Shown piece after piece: positions 51,513 to 63,834 of a stretch of 64,000 bases of DNA (position 1 is its first letter; each line of letters begins with the position of its first letter). The translations under genes were made by a program, and so were the position numbers. Where the stretch lies: the NCBI GenBank assembly GCA_032622095.1, contig CP136065.1:112881195-112945194 (forward strand). The letters run 5' to 3'. The notes beneath the pieces are model-generated. The model searched no databases. It worked only from the letters and a program-made list of their open reading frames with translations, and was not told the DNA's origin. This DNA comes from Siphonodentalium dalli. Taxonomy: Eukaryota > Mollusca > Scaphopoda > Gadilida > Siphonodentaliidae.

Positions 51513-54500
51513 GTTGCTCATTGTTGAAATGTGTACACACGTGTACTGTTACACGCAGCATGTTTATGTGACCGGTGGTCAATCTATGATTGACGCCAAT
51601 CACCTTGATTGGATAATCCTATATGGCGCGGCGATGTCTTCCCATCGATATGTCCACCGATAGCTTCGCATTGAGCGTCGCCTCGTAAAACTACCTGGAC
51701 TATATTATAAACCCAGCCGGTGAATAGCACCCCTGAGGTCAACGGGACATAACTAATAAATTTTCCCGGGTCAAATTACTCATATATACAACTTTTTAAC
51801 TCCGAGGATCCAACCATTTGGTCGCCTCTAGCCAAAATATATATAAAATAAGTATTTAGTGCCACTTTACGTCATCTGAAGTGAGCGGGACCTATATCTA
51901 ATAACGCCCGAGTCAATTTACCCATATATACAAATTTAAGCTCCGATGGTCCAGCCGTTTGGTGGCCTATAAGCGGACAAACAAACGAACAAACAAACAC
52001 AATCGATTTATATTAGTATATATAACACGTGGCCTATTGTTTGATAGTCCATTGTCATGAGTGCCCTTTGTTACCCATTAAGCTGTATCACATAATCAAT
52101 TAGCAGAAGCTCATACCATAAATTTGATTCTCACATCGCTCCTGTTACAAACTCAATTTGATTTTGAATTAGATTTCGGATTTTGGGGTTAAAAAAAAAT
52201 TTGGCCTATGACAGCCTGAACCATGTTTATCAGTTTGTTTTTTAACTGGTATAACACGACTCAACCCTCTCTATTAACTATCATTCCGGATTTATGGGGA
52301 TTTTCACCTCAGATACACGACATGAAAATTGGCGAAAATAATGTTAATTTTTCAGAAAAATTATGACAAAAATCGGTTGAAAAGATAACATTAAAATATT
52401 ACTCAAATGAACATTCAAATGAACGATGTGCAATTGAAAAAATATAGAACTCAGATTGTTCTCTTAATTGCCATGCATATAGTAAGGGCATCCGCATATC
52501 ATGATACTGTAGTCAACATGTTTTGGAACTGTCTTACCTATCGGAAATCTGTCGCACAGGACCCCAAAGAAATTGAAATCACAGTCGCAGGCGTTCGTTG
52601 TTACATTCCAGGCACCGTGTTCACACTGATCCTATGGACAGAAAGAAGAAAGTTTCAAAAAGTGATCCAGAATAGCCTAACCGCTTCAGATCGAGACGTG
52701 TTCACGGAACCATCAATTTTGTTAGCAAATTGGTTGTAACATTTCTTTTTTCCTTGAGTATAGATATTGGATTTATCTCGCTATCATATGGGTTCGGCAA
52801 AGTTGTAGACTTTAATCACGTTGAGATGTTGCGATAACTGATTCAAACTAAAATACTACAATTTTTATCCCAGTGAAATGCACCAGAATGTCCATATTGT
52901 GGAAATTTGCATATATCTAGAAATTTGACCCACTTCTAATGGGTTGGTTCACGCTATTTTCTACTTTATGAAAAAGTTTATATTTATTCCTTCCCTTCAT
53001 AATATTGCAAACCGTAAGGATCTATACATATCAATAACTCTTGGATAATGATATTTCACATTTTGAAATAAGTGTCTTGTAAACATAATGTCTATATTTA
53101 TAAACATTGGAATTAAATTGTGGAATTTCGTCCTTGGAGAGTTAGAAATATACAGTTGTTGCCCTTTCATGAGACACGATGATTTGCAGCTAATACTCAG
53201 CCTGCAGGCCAACTAGATCAAAAGAATCACAAAAAGCTAATTGGATGCTTAGTGGTTACACTCGTGTAAATGTTTTCCATAGGCCTCAGTGCTAATGTGT
53301 TAGCGTATGCTGTTGGCTATATAAATATTGGGTCCAAATTTTTTTTTAATCTGAAAAATTGACATTTGGGGAAACTGTTTACACAAAAAAATCATGTCTG
53401 TCTAGCAGGGAATTCGCCTTTAAATCTTGTGTTTTCGTAACTAGTGTCAGATCCGCATAAAAAAATACTACCAAACTTCACTACAAAGGGTTAATTCCTG
53501 TGCCAATGACTATTTTACCTATGGGAAATCATAGGGAAGAGGTGTGATGATTTTTTTATGCAAAAAGCACACAAGGCTATTGACCAATCAGGGCCCATGC
53601 AGTGTCTATTTAATTATCTCCTATATATTCCTCCCGCATCCGCTAGATGTCACTCGGAACCTTATTTACACCAGTGTAACCTAGTATTAGGCTTGTACCA
53701 ATGGTCGTATACATTTGAGTCACCTGTCGAACTACTATGCGCATTAGCAAGGGAATTTGTCGCCCATTCGAGAATTACAATTTAATATCATGCAATGTTT
53801 AATATCATATAAGATCTATTCGCGAAATGCTGTCAACAATTTACTGTAGATCATGGTTGACAAGTTGTAAAGTTGTGGTATTGAAAGTACGACATTGTGT
53901 CGTATCAATCAAGTACAACAATGAACCATTGAATTAGTAAACGCTCTTCATTTCACGGTTTTGGTGAAACCAGCTATTAAGTTGGTACAACAGTTTGCTA
54001 AAATGCAACTGATCACAGAAGAACAATTTGGCAGTAAAAATATGTTTGTTTCCAAAAATACGATAAGAAGCAGGGGTGTAGTATAAATTTGCAGGAAGGT
54101 ATGCCGTTTTTTTGCATTTTCGGGTACCCCCCCCCCCCCCCCCCCCCCACCCCCCCCCCCCCCCCCACCCCCCGCAACATGCAAATTTTATTTTATTTTT
54201 TTTACTCCCATATTTTGACAACCACCCCCAAATTTCACTAATTTCGGTCTAAAACCGCATAAAACCCCTACTGATATTACTCATATGACTGGAAAATTAT
54301 CTCCTTTAGTTCAAATGACAGTTTAACCGGTCAGAAGCTGTTTTAATTGAAAAAAGGTTAATACAGGTAAATATGAAGATTGTTTTCAAATACTGGCTGA
54401 TAGGCAATTGTCTACCATATACATGCAATGGAGTTTCCAGGTCAGTGTGTGATGAGACTATGCTATAGGTCTTCCTGGGTGGTCAAATTCCATACACCCC

Positions 54501-55311
54501 TTCCCGTCTGATCTATATCCCTCCCTCACTTGTTGGGGAAGGAGCAAGTCGCCAAAGAGGAGAAGACTTCATATGAGCCCTGGGGGTTGTTGTCTGATCC
54601 TCGTTTCCATACATTAACTCTTCTATTTTGCATATGTGTGTCATCTGTATATTATGTTATTTGCTTGGATTTGGAAATAAAAAATATGTTAACACTAAAT
54701 TCCATACTGCTAAATGGAAATTCGAATACACCCATCTAGTGGACAGATACAGTAACATTAAGGTGCACATAAACACTATTATATTAAGGCAAATGCATCG
54801 AATTTTACAAAAACAAATGATACATATCCCATACATTCTTTCCAGTCACTATTGACATTATGTAGACATATCCATATATGTCAAGCTTCAATTGAACTAG
54901 AGTTGACATATTTAGAAAATAAATACATATCTAGAGACGATATTTTTCAGGCTGCAATTGGAAATATTATTTTATAAATTGCTGATATCTGCAAATCTAG
55001 GTCATTTTGCAGGATACAAACAATTCCATCATTTCTAACTATTTCCTGATTAGTCTTTCAATCAGAACATTATCTAGCTTTATTCCATACAACTTATGTT
55101 AGTGTACTGGAGAATCTTCTTTTATACTAAATGACAAGCAGTCACTATGCCAGACTTGGGTACTTTAGGTGTTGTGAGATCAACAGATCACATGCAAATA
55201 ATTCATTGATTAGCTTGATGCACTGATGAACATTATTTTATAGCCATTCATAGTCACATTAATTTTTGAGACAGTTGCTCGCTCTGTTTCCATGCACACA
55301 ATGACATTATA
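51513..55311. other. Region without a recognised gene
   Basis: A stretch rich in 'acaaacaaac' ends near 52015 and may be the end of an unidentified repeat. A 31-bp piece near 53276-53306 is the reverse complement (one mismatch) of the inner right end of the MITE at 16716-17171. A 110-residue frame at 52407-52739 shows no recognisable domain. Otherwise nothing is seen. Confidence 0.5.
54127..54170 (+). repeat. Poly-C tract (about 40 nt, broken by two A)
   Basis: C runs separated by single A residues follow 'cgggta'. Glycine-rich minus-strand frames here are artefacts of the tract. Confidence 0.9.
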
Positions 55312-56589
55312 TGTGGTTACCATACCCGGGTCCTATGTGCATGCAGAGACGTGATCGCTGTACACAACCATGTGGTTCTAAAGGTGTACGCATGGGTAAG
55401 GTCTTAGTTACATGAGGACATGTTTATTTATTTCAGTTTTACATTTCTCGAAGCTTCTTTTGAAGGGTGTCGGGAAGGAAGTTTTTCACCTCACCGTCCC
55501 ATATGCAACATGTCAGCTTAATGTCACCTCCACTAAGGCCCATGTAAGGTCCCAGTAACATAAATAAGGTGTTTTTGCAGTTATAATACGTTTTAACTGT
55601 TACAAATGTCAAATATGTGCACAAAAGGTCTTTAGTAAAAAAAAATGCATGAGGTTACAACAGACGTGTTTTTTTGGCTCTCGGACCACCGACCCACCCG
55701 GCATACCTTCCTGCAAAATTTGTATCCCCCCCCCCCCTGTAAGAAGTGAGAAAATCCCATTTGTGTTCCTTTTATTTTCAGTTAAAATTTCATAATTTTG
55801 AATTTTCAAGTCTTTTCGCACTAATTTCAAGACATCGCACTATATTACACATGTGATATGATGTCAATACTGGTGTAAGTAGAAAGCTAGATACCAACAA
55901 AAAGTGACAAATTAAAATATTAGCAAGCGATAATGTTAGTGAACGGAAAATAAATACTTCCATGAGACGAAATTTGGGTACCTCTCGTCAAAGGGCAAAA
56001 TAACCAACAGTGCGGCAATATCCAGATGGAAAACAACCAGAATATTAAAGAGTACACATATAGCCACATCGCAATAGCATAACCACCACAATTTCGCATA
56101 TGGGAGGTCAGGGTCTACACTCTACATGTGACTGAAGGTCTAAATGAGAAGAGTGGAGTATATTGGATAACAATACATATTTACCGAACACGTCAAGTTG
56201 AGGTTTTTGTCTTACCTGACAAAACTGCAGCTTCTTTTCGCACTTTCTGATGTCGCCCTCCAGGTAATGACATTCCCGATTTTTCTAGAATAGAAGAACC
56301 AGAAAGTAATATATACATGTCGTGAAAAAAACTGTGAAATATGCAGCTTAACTAAAACAATGGAATGCATACTATCTATCGTTTCGGTTATTGTTATCCA
56401 TCGCCTCGTGGCCACGAAATAACTATTTTATCCCCATTCAGTCAGATACACTTCATATAACGGCTTATAGTATCTGGTGTAGGCTATATCGAATAGACGG
56501 TTACTTGTCATACACAAGAACCCGCTTCCTACACACAGTTCAAGGGAACATTAAATGGGCCTAAAATATTACTCGACCATTTGACCGAT

Positions 56590-56920
56590 TTAGGTCAAAC
56601 AAAGGGTGTTGTAGGGTAAACAAAATAGGTCAAGGGGCATATAAATGGAATGGGTGCCCTTTTTGAACACCCTTTTTGAACACCCTTTGATCTAAATTGG
56701 TCGAGGGGGCGAGAAATGGCATGGGTACCCTATTTGAACCGCTACATACGGCGGCCATTATGAATCTGGGTGGGGTGAAATGTGTGAATATCTAGACTGG
56801 CTGGCGGGCCACTCTACAACACTTTTTTTTTACCTAAATTGGTCAAAGGGACGAGAAAAATGACATGGGTGCCCTATTTGAACCCATCTGGACGGCGGCC
56901 ATTTTGGATCGATGTGGGAT
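56590..56920 (+). repeat. Family J repeat, copy 1 (about two to three ~120-bp units)
   Basis: 'gaccgatttaggtcaaacaa', 'tgggtgccctatttgaac' and 'cggcggccattttggatcga' recur. The same phrases occur in reverse complement at 61440-61830. Confidence 0.7.
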
Positions 56921-58420
56921 GAAATATACCCATCTTTAATACACATGGACATGGCGACAAGGTGTCTGGTAGTTTCACCCGTGTTCCATTGCTGTATCAG
57001 CTAGCAATATCATGCACATGCAGTGACATGGCAATATGTGGGTGTCCCATTCCACTCCCGCCGACACACACGGTAGGCCTAGTCCCACTCAAACGTTTGT
57101 CAAACTATCTTGGGAACTCAACTCCTGACACTTTACAGCTGTTCGGAATAGGGAGGGGCGAGTCGCCACGAAACGCTATAGTTATGTCACCATGTATGTG
57201 ACAAACGTTTGTGATTGATATACACGGAGTGTCCATAGTGAGCGATACAATCATATAACTAACAATAGCATGTTACATGTACTTGGCACAATCAAAGATA
57301 TCTCGAAGAAACATAGTCCTAATGGCCCAGACAAAGGTGCCATTTTTGATATATTAAATGTTTATATATGCAAATAAATCATATCTAGCTGCGTCCGTTA
57401 CACAAATGCCATTGTCGGCCATATTCGGCACACAACTACTATTCCGTGACCGCGAATTAGTTATAACTAATTCGTGGCCACGAAATAAAAAAAAAATCCC
57501 ATGTCCTAAACCAGCCACCGTAATTTCCTCACGCGGGGAAGCATAATAAAACAGATATCGCACCGACGTCGTGGAAAACCAAACAGCTGTTTATTGATGT
57601 TTATTGCTCAACATCTTGACCACCAAACCCCGTGTCTCCACCACCACGCAAGTATGTTTAGGGATAAGATACTTCCGGTTATAGTGGAAAGACCTATTTT
57701 TGTTATCGCAGGTTAGCATAATTTCTATCACCCAACTTCATTTTATTGGGAATATTGAGGCGTTCGTTGTAGTATACTTTTTGGCCTGATATGCTGAACA
57801 TGTACATTGGGTAGTTGTGGATTCGAGGAAAACCGATATTCATTTTGAACCAATTTTTGCGAACGTCTTTTTAATTCTGTCACTTCCAAATACGATTGTC
57901 CACTTCTACAAACCATAGCTGACAACGGATATATTTCCGCACCCAATAATGTGTAAATTGTTTCTATATATCAAACGAATGAAAACTGGCTAAATTACGT
58001 ACGAGATCTAAAAGCATGTGTCCACTACAGATGTACCGGTGAGAGGATGAAGTTGATTCTGTGAATCTAATCCGTACAGATAAATTCATCACCACCCCTT
58101 GTTAAAATATATATATTTCAGAACCCTTCGTATATATAAAGTCTAACCGTCGCAATAAATTCAAGAAAATAGGCAAGCATTGATGAGGTCTGAAATGTGT
58201 AATTTGTCATCAAATTACGACACGAATCGGCAGAATCTCGAGTTCATAGCATCGGTTTGATGATTCAATATTATTCCAAAATACACCATGTTTGTCTTGT
58301 CTCTCTGTGAGATAAAGTCGTATCCGTTAATAGATCAAAGTTGATCCGATACAACTTAGAAATATTGGAACACATATAGTAGAATCAAAATTCTCTGGCC
58401 CCATTCACCATACTCGGAAT

Positions 58421-59446
58421 TAGTCCAGGAGATATTGGTCGACCTCTGCACCCCCCCCCCCCCAGGATTCCAATTAAACTGTCAGCATTGGTAGAGTTGT
58501 CTCGACAATAATGCCCAATGATGTGAATATGAGGGAATTTCGGTGATTTTTCAAAATCTGTCCGCCATTGTGGGCGCCATTTTGGATTTGGGGGACTTTT
58601 ATTTGGATATAGTACAGTTCTTCGCCTAAGTGTTCCCAACTCACAATAGTAAGCAGGTGTGGAGTTGTTATGAGAATAACGCTCAATAACGCACGGCGAT
58701 TTTTCTATTTCTGGTGGCCATTTTGGCCGCCATCTTGGATTTTGGTGAATTTTGCTCAATTCAGGTATAAGAGGAATCCTTGCTCGACTATCTCCTGCAC
58801 ATATATATGCATGGGTGTTGTTATGGTAGCAATAACGTTAATTGATTCGAAACATTACATAGCGTTATTAGCGTCGATTCGGCTTTGACCTATTATAGCG
58901 GCATTTGGGAAAACGTGATATCGGACACAAATATCCCACAATGAATGTATATTATGGTCCCCGTGTGATCGTCAATGACTCTTCTAAACGATAAATGTAT
59001 AACATCACGCCAAGATGCCACTATTTTTCCACAGAGACAAACGAAAGGTGGTGAAATGTCAGAAAAATAGCATATTTTCACATTTCGGCGGCTACATCTT
59101 GGCCACCATATTGGATTATGGTGTCGGATTTTTGGCTAATGTGTAAGGGTTGTACATTAGCATAACGAATCGAGCGGAAAACAAGACCGCATGTGGTATC
59201 ATATTTACTATAACGGCGATCAAAGAGACCTGGTGCATATAAAAATAAATGGCCGCCATGATGGACGCCATTTTGTCTGGCCATCGACGTATATTATTTA
59301 ATATAGATCGATGGTCTGGCGTCTGTGCGGCCACGTTTTTTTCTTGTTAACAACCGAACAAAAATTAGAGGAGACATTAAGAAAGAAAATTAGTGGGTGA
59401 AGTTGAGTCCTGGGGGTGAAGAGGTCGACCAATATCTCCTGGACTA
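58421..59446. mobile_element. 1026-bp DNA transposon with 35-bp TIRs and AAT flanks
   Basis: The ends TAGTCCAGGAGATATTGGTC are inverted over 35 bp with one mismatch (58421-58455 and 59412-59446). AAT precedes and follows (58418-58420, 59447-59449). A 3-bp duplication fits PIF/Harbinger, but the target is not the usual TWA. Internally, 'gccattttggatt' / 'gccatcttggatt' phrases recur every 130-250 bp. No transposase. Confidence 0.82.
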
Positions 59447-59544
59447 AATTATCTTACCCATGCGTACATATTAAGAACCACGTGGTTGTGTACAGCGATC
59501 ACGTCTCTGCATGCATATAGGACCCCGGTATGGTAACCATATAT

Positions 59545-60600
59545 AGGGCGGGTATTTTAATTTAACGACGATACTCAAAACTTGCTCAATCATTTGAGTT
59601 AGAGCAACTGTATGCACGGCGATCTATAATATATGACTCGCATTTCTTACCATTTTCTCGGACGACTCGCTCGAGTGCTGGAAGACAAGAGAATAATGTT
59701 TATAGTTCCTAAAACACGGTCATGATTGTTCAAAAGTTTCAAAAAGAAGAACCTTAACCCTTTCCTTTCTTTGCTGAATGTTATTGCATCAGTTATAACA
59801 TTACAAGCTGCAAGACAGAGTTCATTCCCCTCGCTATATACCGACCTCTGCCTTGCAGTTTGATACAAGTTTACATTGGAATAATATATATTACTGATCT
59901 GTAGGGATGTTCATGAAACACAAGCAGACGACAGCTATACAAACAGACCATTCAAGTACAGAAAGATTCATATTAATTGGTGGGAATTTTTTAGATAATG
60001 AGTTCAACAAAACCGCCGGATTGTTGGTCTTACTATCCAAACACTTCTTAAGGGGAACTACTCGTCAATGAGTATTTAGTAAAGGGTTCCACTTTCATTC
60101 CAGGAAAGAGTATTTTTGTTGTTTGCAAATATCCCGCCCGTGACTACATCATAATGTGCATGTGTCATACATATTTAATAACAATTCAACTATTGAATAC
60201 TAATTATATATCGGGTACTATATATGGCCCAAAATTCCTTATAGCGAAAAAATGGCAAATACGTGTCCGAGGGGTGTATCTCATGCATGTCTCGACCGCC
60301 ATCTCAATGGCAACACATCATTAAACAGGGGTCTTATGGCGAATATATATCACATAGAAAAATCCGGTTGGCTTCCTTATATTTCACAAATGGGAGGTTT
60401 AAGTGACAAAATTGGCTTTTTTTGGGATGTCCGTTATTGGGTATCCGATTTCATGAGCTCAGCAACTTGAGTAATCCGTTACTATATTATACAAGTCCTA
60501 TGTAATTATATATCTCACTTGTATGACCGATTCTCGCATTAAAAACCGATTATTCTATAACGTTACTATATTTGGAAGCAGTCCACCATGGTATGTTGTC
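59545..60600. other. Region without a recognised gene
   Basis: AT-rich sequence; a 72-residue frame at 60252-60470 has no recognisable features. Confidence 0.5.
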
Positions 60601-60612
60601 CGTGAAAACGGT

Positions 60613-60974
60613 GTTTTCTCCGTTACCATCAATTTAAATCGTCATAACTGACAGATACAACTTGCTGTACGTGCCTGATTTTAGACAAAGAAACGCAGTA
60701 TCACGTGTAACCTGGGGAACATATAGCTCTAAATGCAAATGAATCATATGTAGAAATAACGAGAGATGAGTTTCCACTCCCAAAACAGTTTATTTAAGGA
60801 TGTTTTCTCCGTAACCACCATAAAACATAGAAAATCGACGAGTTAACTCCAACTGCTAATCTCATCTATCAAGCCCAAAATATCACGTGAGCATGTTGAA
60901 ATTAATATCACAAGACCTTTGTATATGGTTGTAAACAATATGCGGTTTTCTCCGTTACCGTTTTCTCCGTTACC
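60613..60974 (+). repeat. Cluster of a second 15-mer, GTTTTCTCCGTTACC
   Basis: Copies start at 60613, 60802 (ends GTAACC, one mismatch), 60945 and 60960, the last two in direct tandem. The sequence between copies is not repeated. The layout parallels the 22270-22647 cluster. Confidence 0.88.
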
Positions 60975-61439
60975 AGCGAACACCAGAAGGTCATTCTTTA
61001 GGCACATATGAACCTCTTCGCGATACTATATCGGCATAATTATATATAATTCATCGGCGCATATAATCGGGTGATCATTGATATAAAACACCATCTCGGT
61101 ATGTCCCTTTTGGAACCTCTTGTTTTGTCCCACTTTGTCCGTGCCTTTGGGCAAATCGGGACACCGCACTGGGCAAAGTGGGACAATGTGCCAGGCTATC
61201 CGGGCAAAATGGGACAGCAAAATCAAAGAGACAGTGCGGGTTGCCATTAATTGCTCACACTGCTACAGACAGACGGGCTCTAAGCGGCAGATGAGTTTCT
61301 GTTGGGTTATGTTGGATGGATTTCTTGTTTGGCGACCAGAGTTATCTATCTTAACGATATATTCACCCCGTTACAGTACCGATTAAAACGAAGGTGACTT
61401 CCATTCCTTATTATTCGAAATTTGTACAATTATGTCAAA

Positions 61440-61830
61440 CAAAGGGTTTTGTATGGTGCCCCCCCCCCCCCCACAGATATTCTATCCACGCACCCATCCA
61501 GATCCAAATTGGCCGTCGTCCAGAAGGGTTCAAATAGGGCACCATGCCTTTTCTCAGCCGATTTAGGTCAAACAAAAGGTGTGTGTAGGGAGCCAATCTA
61601 AATACCCCCTTCACCACACCACGATCCAAAATGGACACCATCCAGAGATGTTCAAATAGGGCACCCATGGCATTTCTCGACCCCTTGGTCGATTTAGGTA
61701 AAACAAAGGGTGCCCCAAGATAATCTAAATATTCACCCCGATCCAAAATTGTCGCTGTCCAGAGGGGTTCAAAATAGGACACCCATGCTATCTCTCGGCC
61801 CCTTGGCCGATTTAGGTCAAACAAAGGGTG
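61440..61830 (-). repeat. Family J repeat, copy 2 (three ~125-bp units)
   Basis: 'ttcaaatagggcac.catg', 'ttggtcgatttaggt.aaac' and 'cgatccaaaatgg' / 'gatccaaattgg' recur with a period near 125 bp, in inverse orientation to 56590-56920. A C run is at 61460-61472. Confidence 0.75.
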
Positions 61831-61918
61831 TTATATAGTGTTCCTGGTGTCAAATACATCCACTATACATTTCGGATTCACCCACAAGCCAATATCGAAA
61901 CAGACATATCTTCAACCT

Positions 61919-62596
61919 TGTCAGTAATCATTCTAAGATGGACGTGAAAGCTACATGGCAATATTTGGAAGCAGGTCATGGAAAGGGGCCGTGTGATGGA
62001 GTTTGAGGGACCTCCAAGAGGTTGGCTGACGTTGCAGCGAAGACCGGTAAATATGTGATACAGAACGCCGCCGCATTTTGTGATTGGGGCAATCACGCCA
62101 ATGTTAATGTCGCATTTATTCACCTCAACGAAAGCGCCCTGAAATTGGTTTTCCCTATGTCCTACCCGTTCCTGGAACACTCAATGTACACGCGGTTATT
62201 CCTACCAAACACGCAAACGGCATCGATACCAGAGAAACGTCATGTTTCTGCGCAAATTGTTTAAAGTTTCTAACTTAAAATGGTGAATCCGACCTGAAAT
62301 GCAATTGGAAGTTCACAACGATGTATGCACCAAATGTTCGCGAGTCGAATGGTTCCCGGTCAACGGTCATCAAAGGCAAGCGAGCTTCAAAAAAGAGTGC
62401 GGAAAATAACTGTCAAGATGCGTATCCTTGTGGGAAGTGTGGATGGGTTTATGGTGATCCACTCGACCCCAGTAAACGCGACGAATGGGTGTTGTGCTCA
62501 GATTGTGGCAAGAGGTTTCACGAAGGTTGCGGAGAGGATTACGGTGTCTTTGACGACGGTGATAATTTCACGTGTTTGTCATGTTTAGACATATAG
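61919..62596 (+). pseudogene. Broken mobile-element-type gene ending in a PHD finger
   Basis: The fragment opens with TWQYLEAGHGKGPCDGV, then a TGA at 62004-62006, then GTSKRLADVAAKTGKYVIQN in the same frame. A frameshift between about 62130 and 62165 moves to the frame PVPGTLNVHAVIPTKHANGI ... TRETSCFCANC. A TAA (62276-62278) follows, and then an open frame to TAG at 62594. The last 55 residues form a C4HC3 PHD finger: C37, C40, C59, C62, H67, C70, C85, C88 of the 62321-62596 frame, with the Trp/Phe pattern expected between. HGKG..DG..G and RE.SCFC..C blocks recall, from memory, uncharacterised repetitive invertebrate proteins; I cannot name the family. The 5' part is missing. Three lesions make it a pseudogene, although the PHD end alone is intact. 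Confidence 0.68.
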
Positions 62597-62765
62597 ACTC
62601 AATGTGATGACACTAGTAACGATGACATTTATTAAAATTGATTTATATAGGCAGGAAATTAATTGAAGGCTACTAGCTATTTAAAATTAATTTCGAATTT
62701 TAATCATATTGCATACTAGTACCAATCCATGAATAAAACAATGCATTTTGTTTTGGCAGTTTTTA

Positions 62766-63330
62766 GCTCACCGGAGACGAACCCGGTGGAGCTATAGTCA
62801 TCACTTCTCGTCCGTCCATCCGTCCGTCCGTCCATCCGTCAACAATTCTTTAAACATCTTCTCCTCTGGAACCTATAGACCGAATGAGTTCATATTTGGT
62901 GTGGCTGTTCCCTAGGTGACCCTCATTCAGATTTGTTCAAATGAGGTCACTGGGTCGAATAGTTGCGAAGCCAGGGCCATAACTCTTGCCCTCCATAGTA
63001 ATTCTTTTAAACATCTTCTCAAATACCGGCAGGCCAAATGGGTTCATATTTGGTGTGGATGTTCCCTAGGTGACTCACATTCAGATTTGTTCAAATGAGG
63101 TCACTGTGTCGAATAGTTGCGAAGCCAAAGCCATAACTCTTTCCCGCCATTGTATTTCTTAAAACGACTTATTCTCTTGTACCATCGGGTCGAATGGATT
63201 CATATTTGATACGGAGGGACCTTGGGTGATTGGGGCTCAGATTTGTTCAAATGGGGTCACTGTGTCAAATAGGGGCGGAGCCAGGGACATAACTCTAAAA
63301 ACAAAAAATTACATTTTTGCATTTTGACCT
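62766..63330 (+). repeat. Family G repeat, copy 2 (three ~160-bp core units)
   Basis: The left hairpin TAGCTCACCGG ... CCGGTGGAGCTA precedes 'ccgtccgtccgtccatccgt'. 'gttcatatttggtgtgg' repeats at about 62889, 63041 and (as 'attcatatttgatacgg') 63199. It ends in an A-rich tail near 63310. Confidence 0.85.
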
Positions 63331-63337
63331 TTAAATT

Positions 63338-63720
63338 TTAGCTCACCTGAAGTCTCCGGTGGAGCGAAAGTCACCACTCCGCGCCCATTGTCCGTCCGTC
63401 CATCTGTCAGTCCATCCGTCAACAATTTTTGAACATCTTCTTCGGAACCATAAGGCCGATTTGGTTCATATTTGGTGTGGATGTTCCATAGGTGACTCAC
63501 ATTAAGATTTGTTCAAATGAGGTCACTGGGTCAAATAGCTGCGAAGCCAGGGCCATAACTCTTTCCCTCCATAGTAATTCTTTTAAACATCTTCTAAAAT
63601 ACCATTAGGCCAAATGGGTTCATATTTGGTATGAAGGGTCATTGTGTGTCTGGGGTTCAGATTTGTTTAAATGAGGTCACTGGGTGAAATGTGGGCGGGG
63701 CCAGGGACATAACTAAATAT
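63338..63720 (+). repeat. Family G repeat, copy 3
   Basis: A second hairpin start ('tagctcacctgaagtctccg'), then 'tccgtccgtccatctgtcag', and two core units with 'ccagggccataactctttcc'. It is head to tail with copy 2. Confidence 0.85.
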
Positions 63721-63788
63721 TTATTTTTTATTTTTTTTAAATGTATTTAACTCCATGGTCAATTATATATATCTATATCTATATTTGC

Positions 63789-63834
63789 GAATGTCTGTCT
63801 GTCTGTCTGTCTGTCTGTATGTCTGTCTGTCTGT
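63789..63834 (+). repeat. (TCTG)n microsatellite
   Basis: About 11 TCTG units broken by one TATG follow 'atatttgcgaatg', resembling the start of Helitron-like unit 2 (12540-12575). It may mark another Helitron-type element running off the window. Confidence 0.85.

Larger units (their letters stand above)
55312..59540. mobile_element. 4.2-kb segment bounded by ~88-bp inverted repeats
   Basis: Positions 55312-55400 and 59453-59540 are reverse complements with few mismatches; both contain 'gcagagacgtgatcgctgta' and its complement. The interior carries family J sub-repeats, TTTTGG/CCATTTT-type motifs and the 1026-bp element at 58421-59446, whose right end stops 6 bp before the right arm. No gene was recognised inside, so this is either a composite foldback element or a once-longer transposon. 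Confidence 0.65.

Noticed and set aside
45460-51755. Inverted similarity between 45460-45520 and 51691-51755 ('ggggtgctattcacc', 'ccaggtagttt')
   Set aside because: The match is short and patchy and nearby phrases match in the opposite sense; kept only as a weak hint of a shared repeat.
52407-52739. 110-residue plus-strand frame
   Set aside because: No recognisable domain, splice context or conserved neighbour.
53934-54221. Glycine-rich minus-strand proteins
   Set aside because: They are translations of the poly-C tract.
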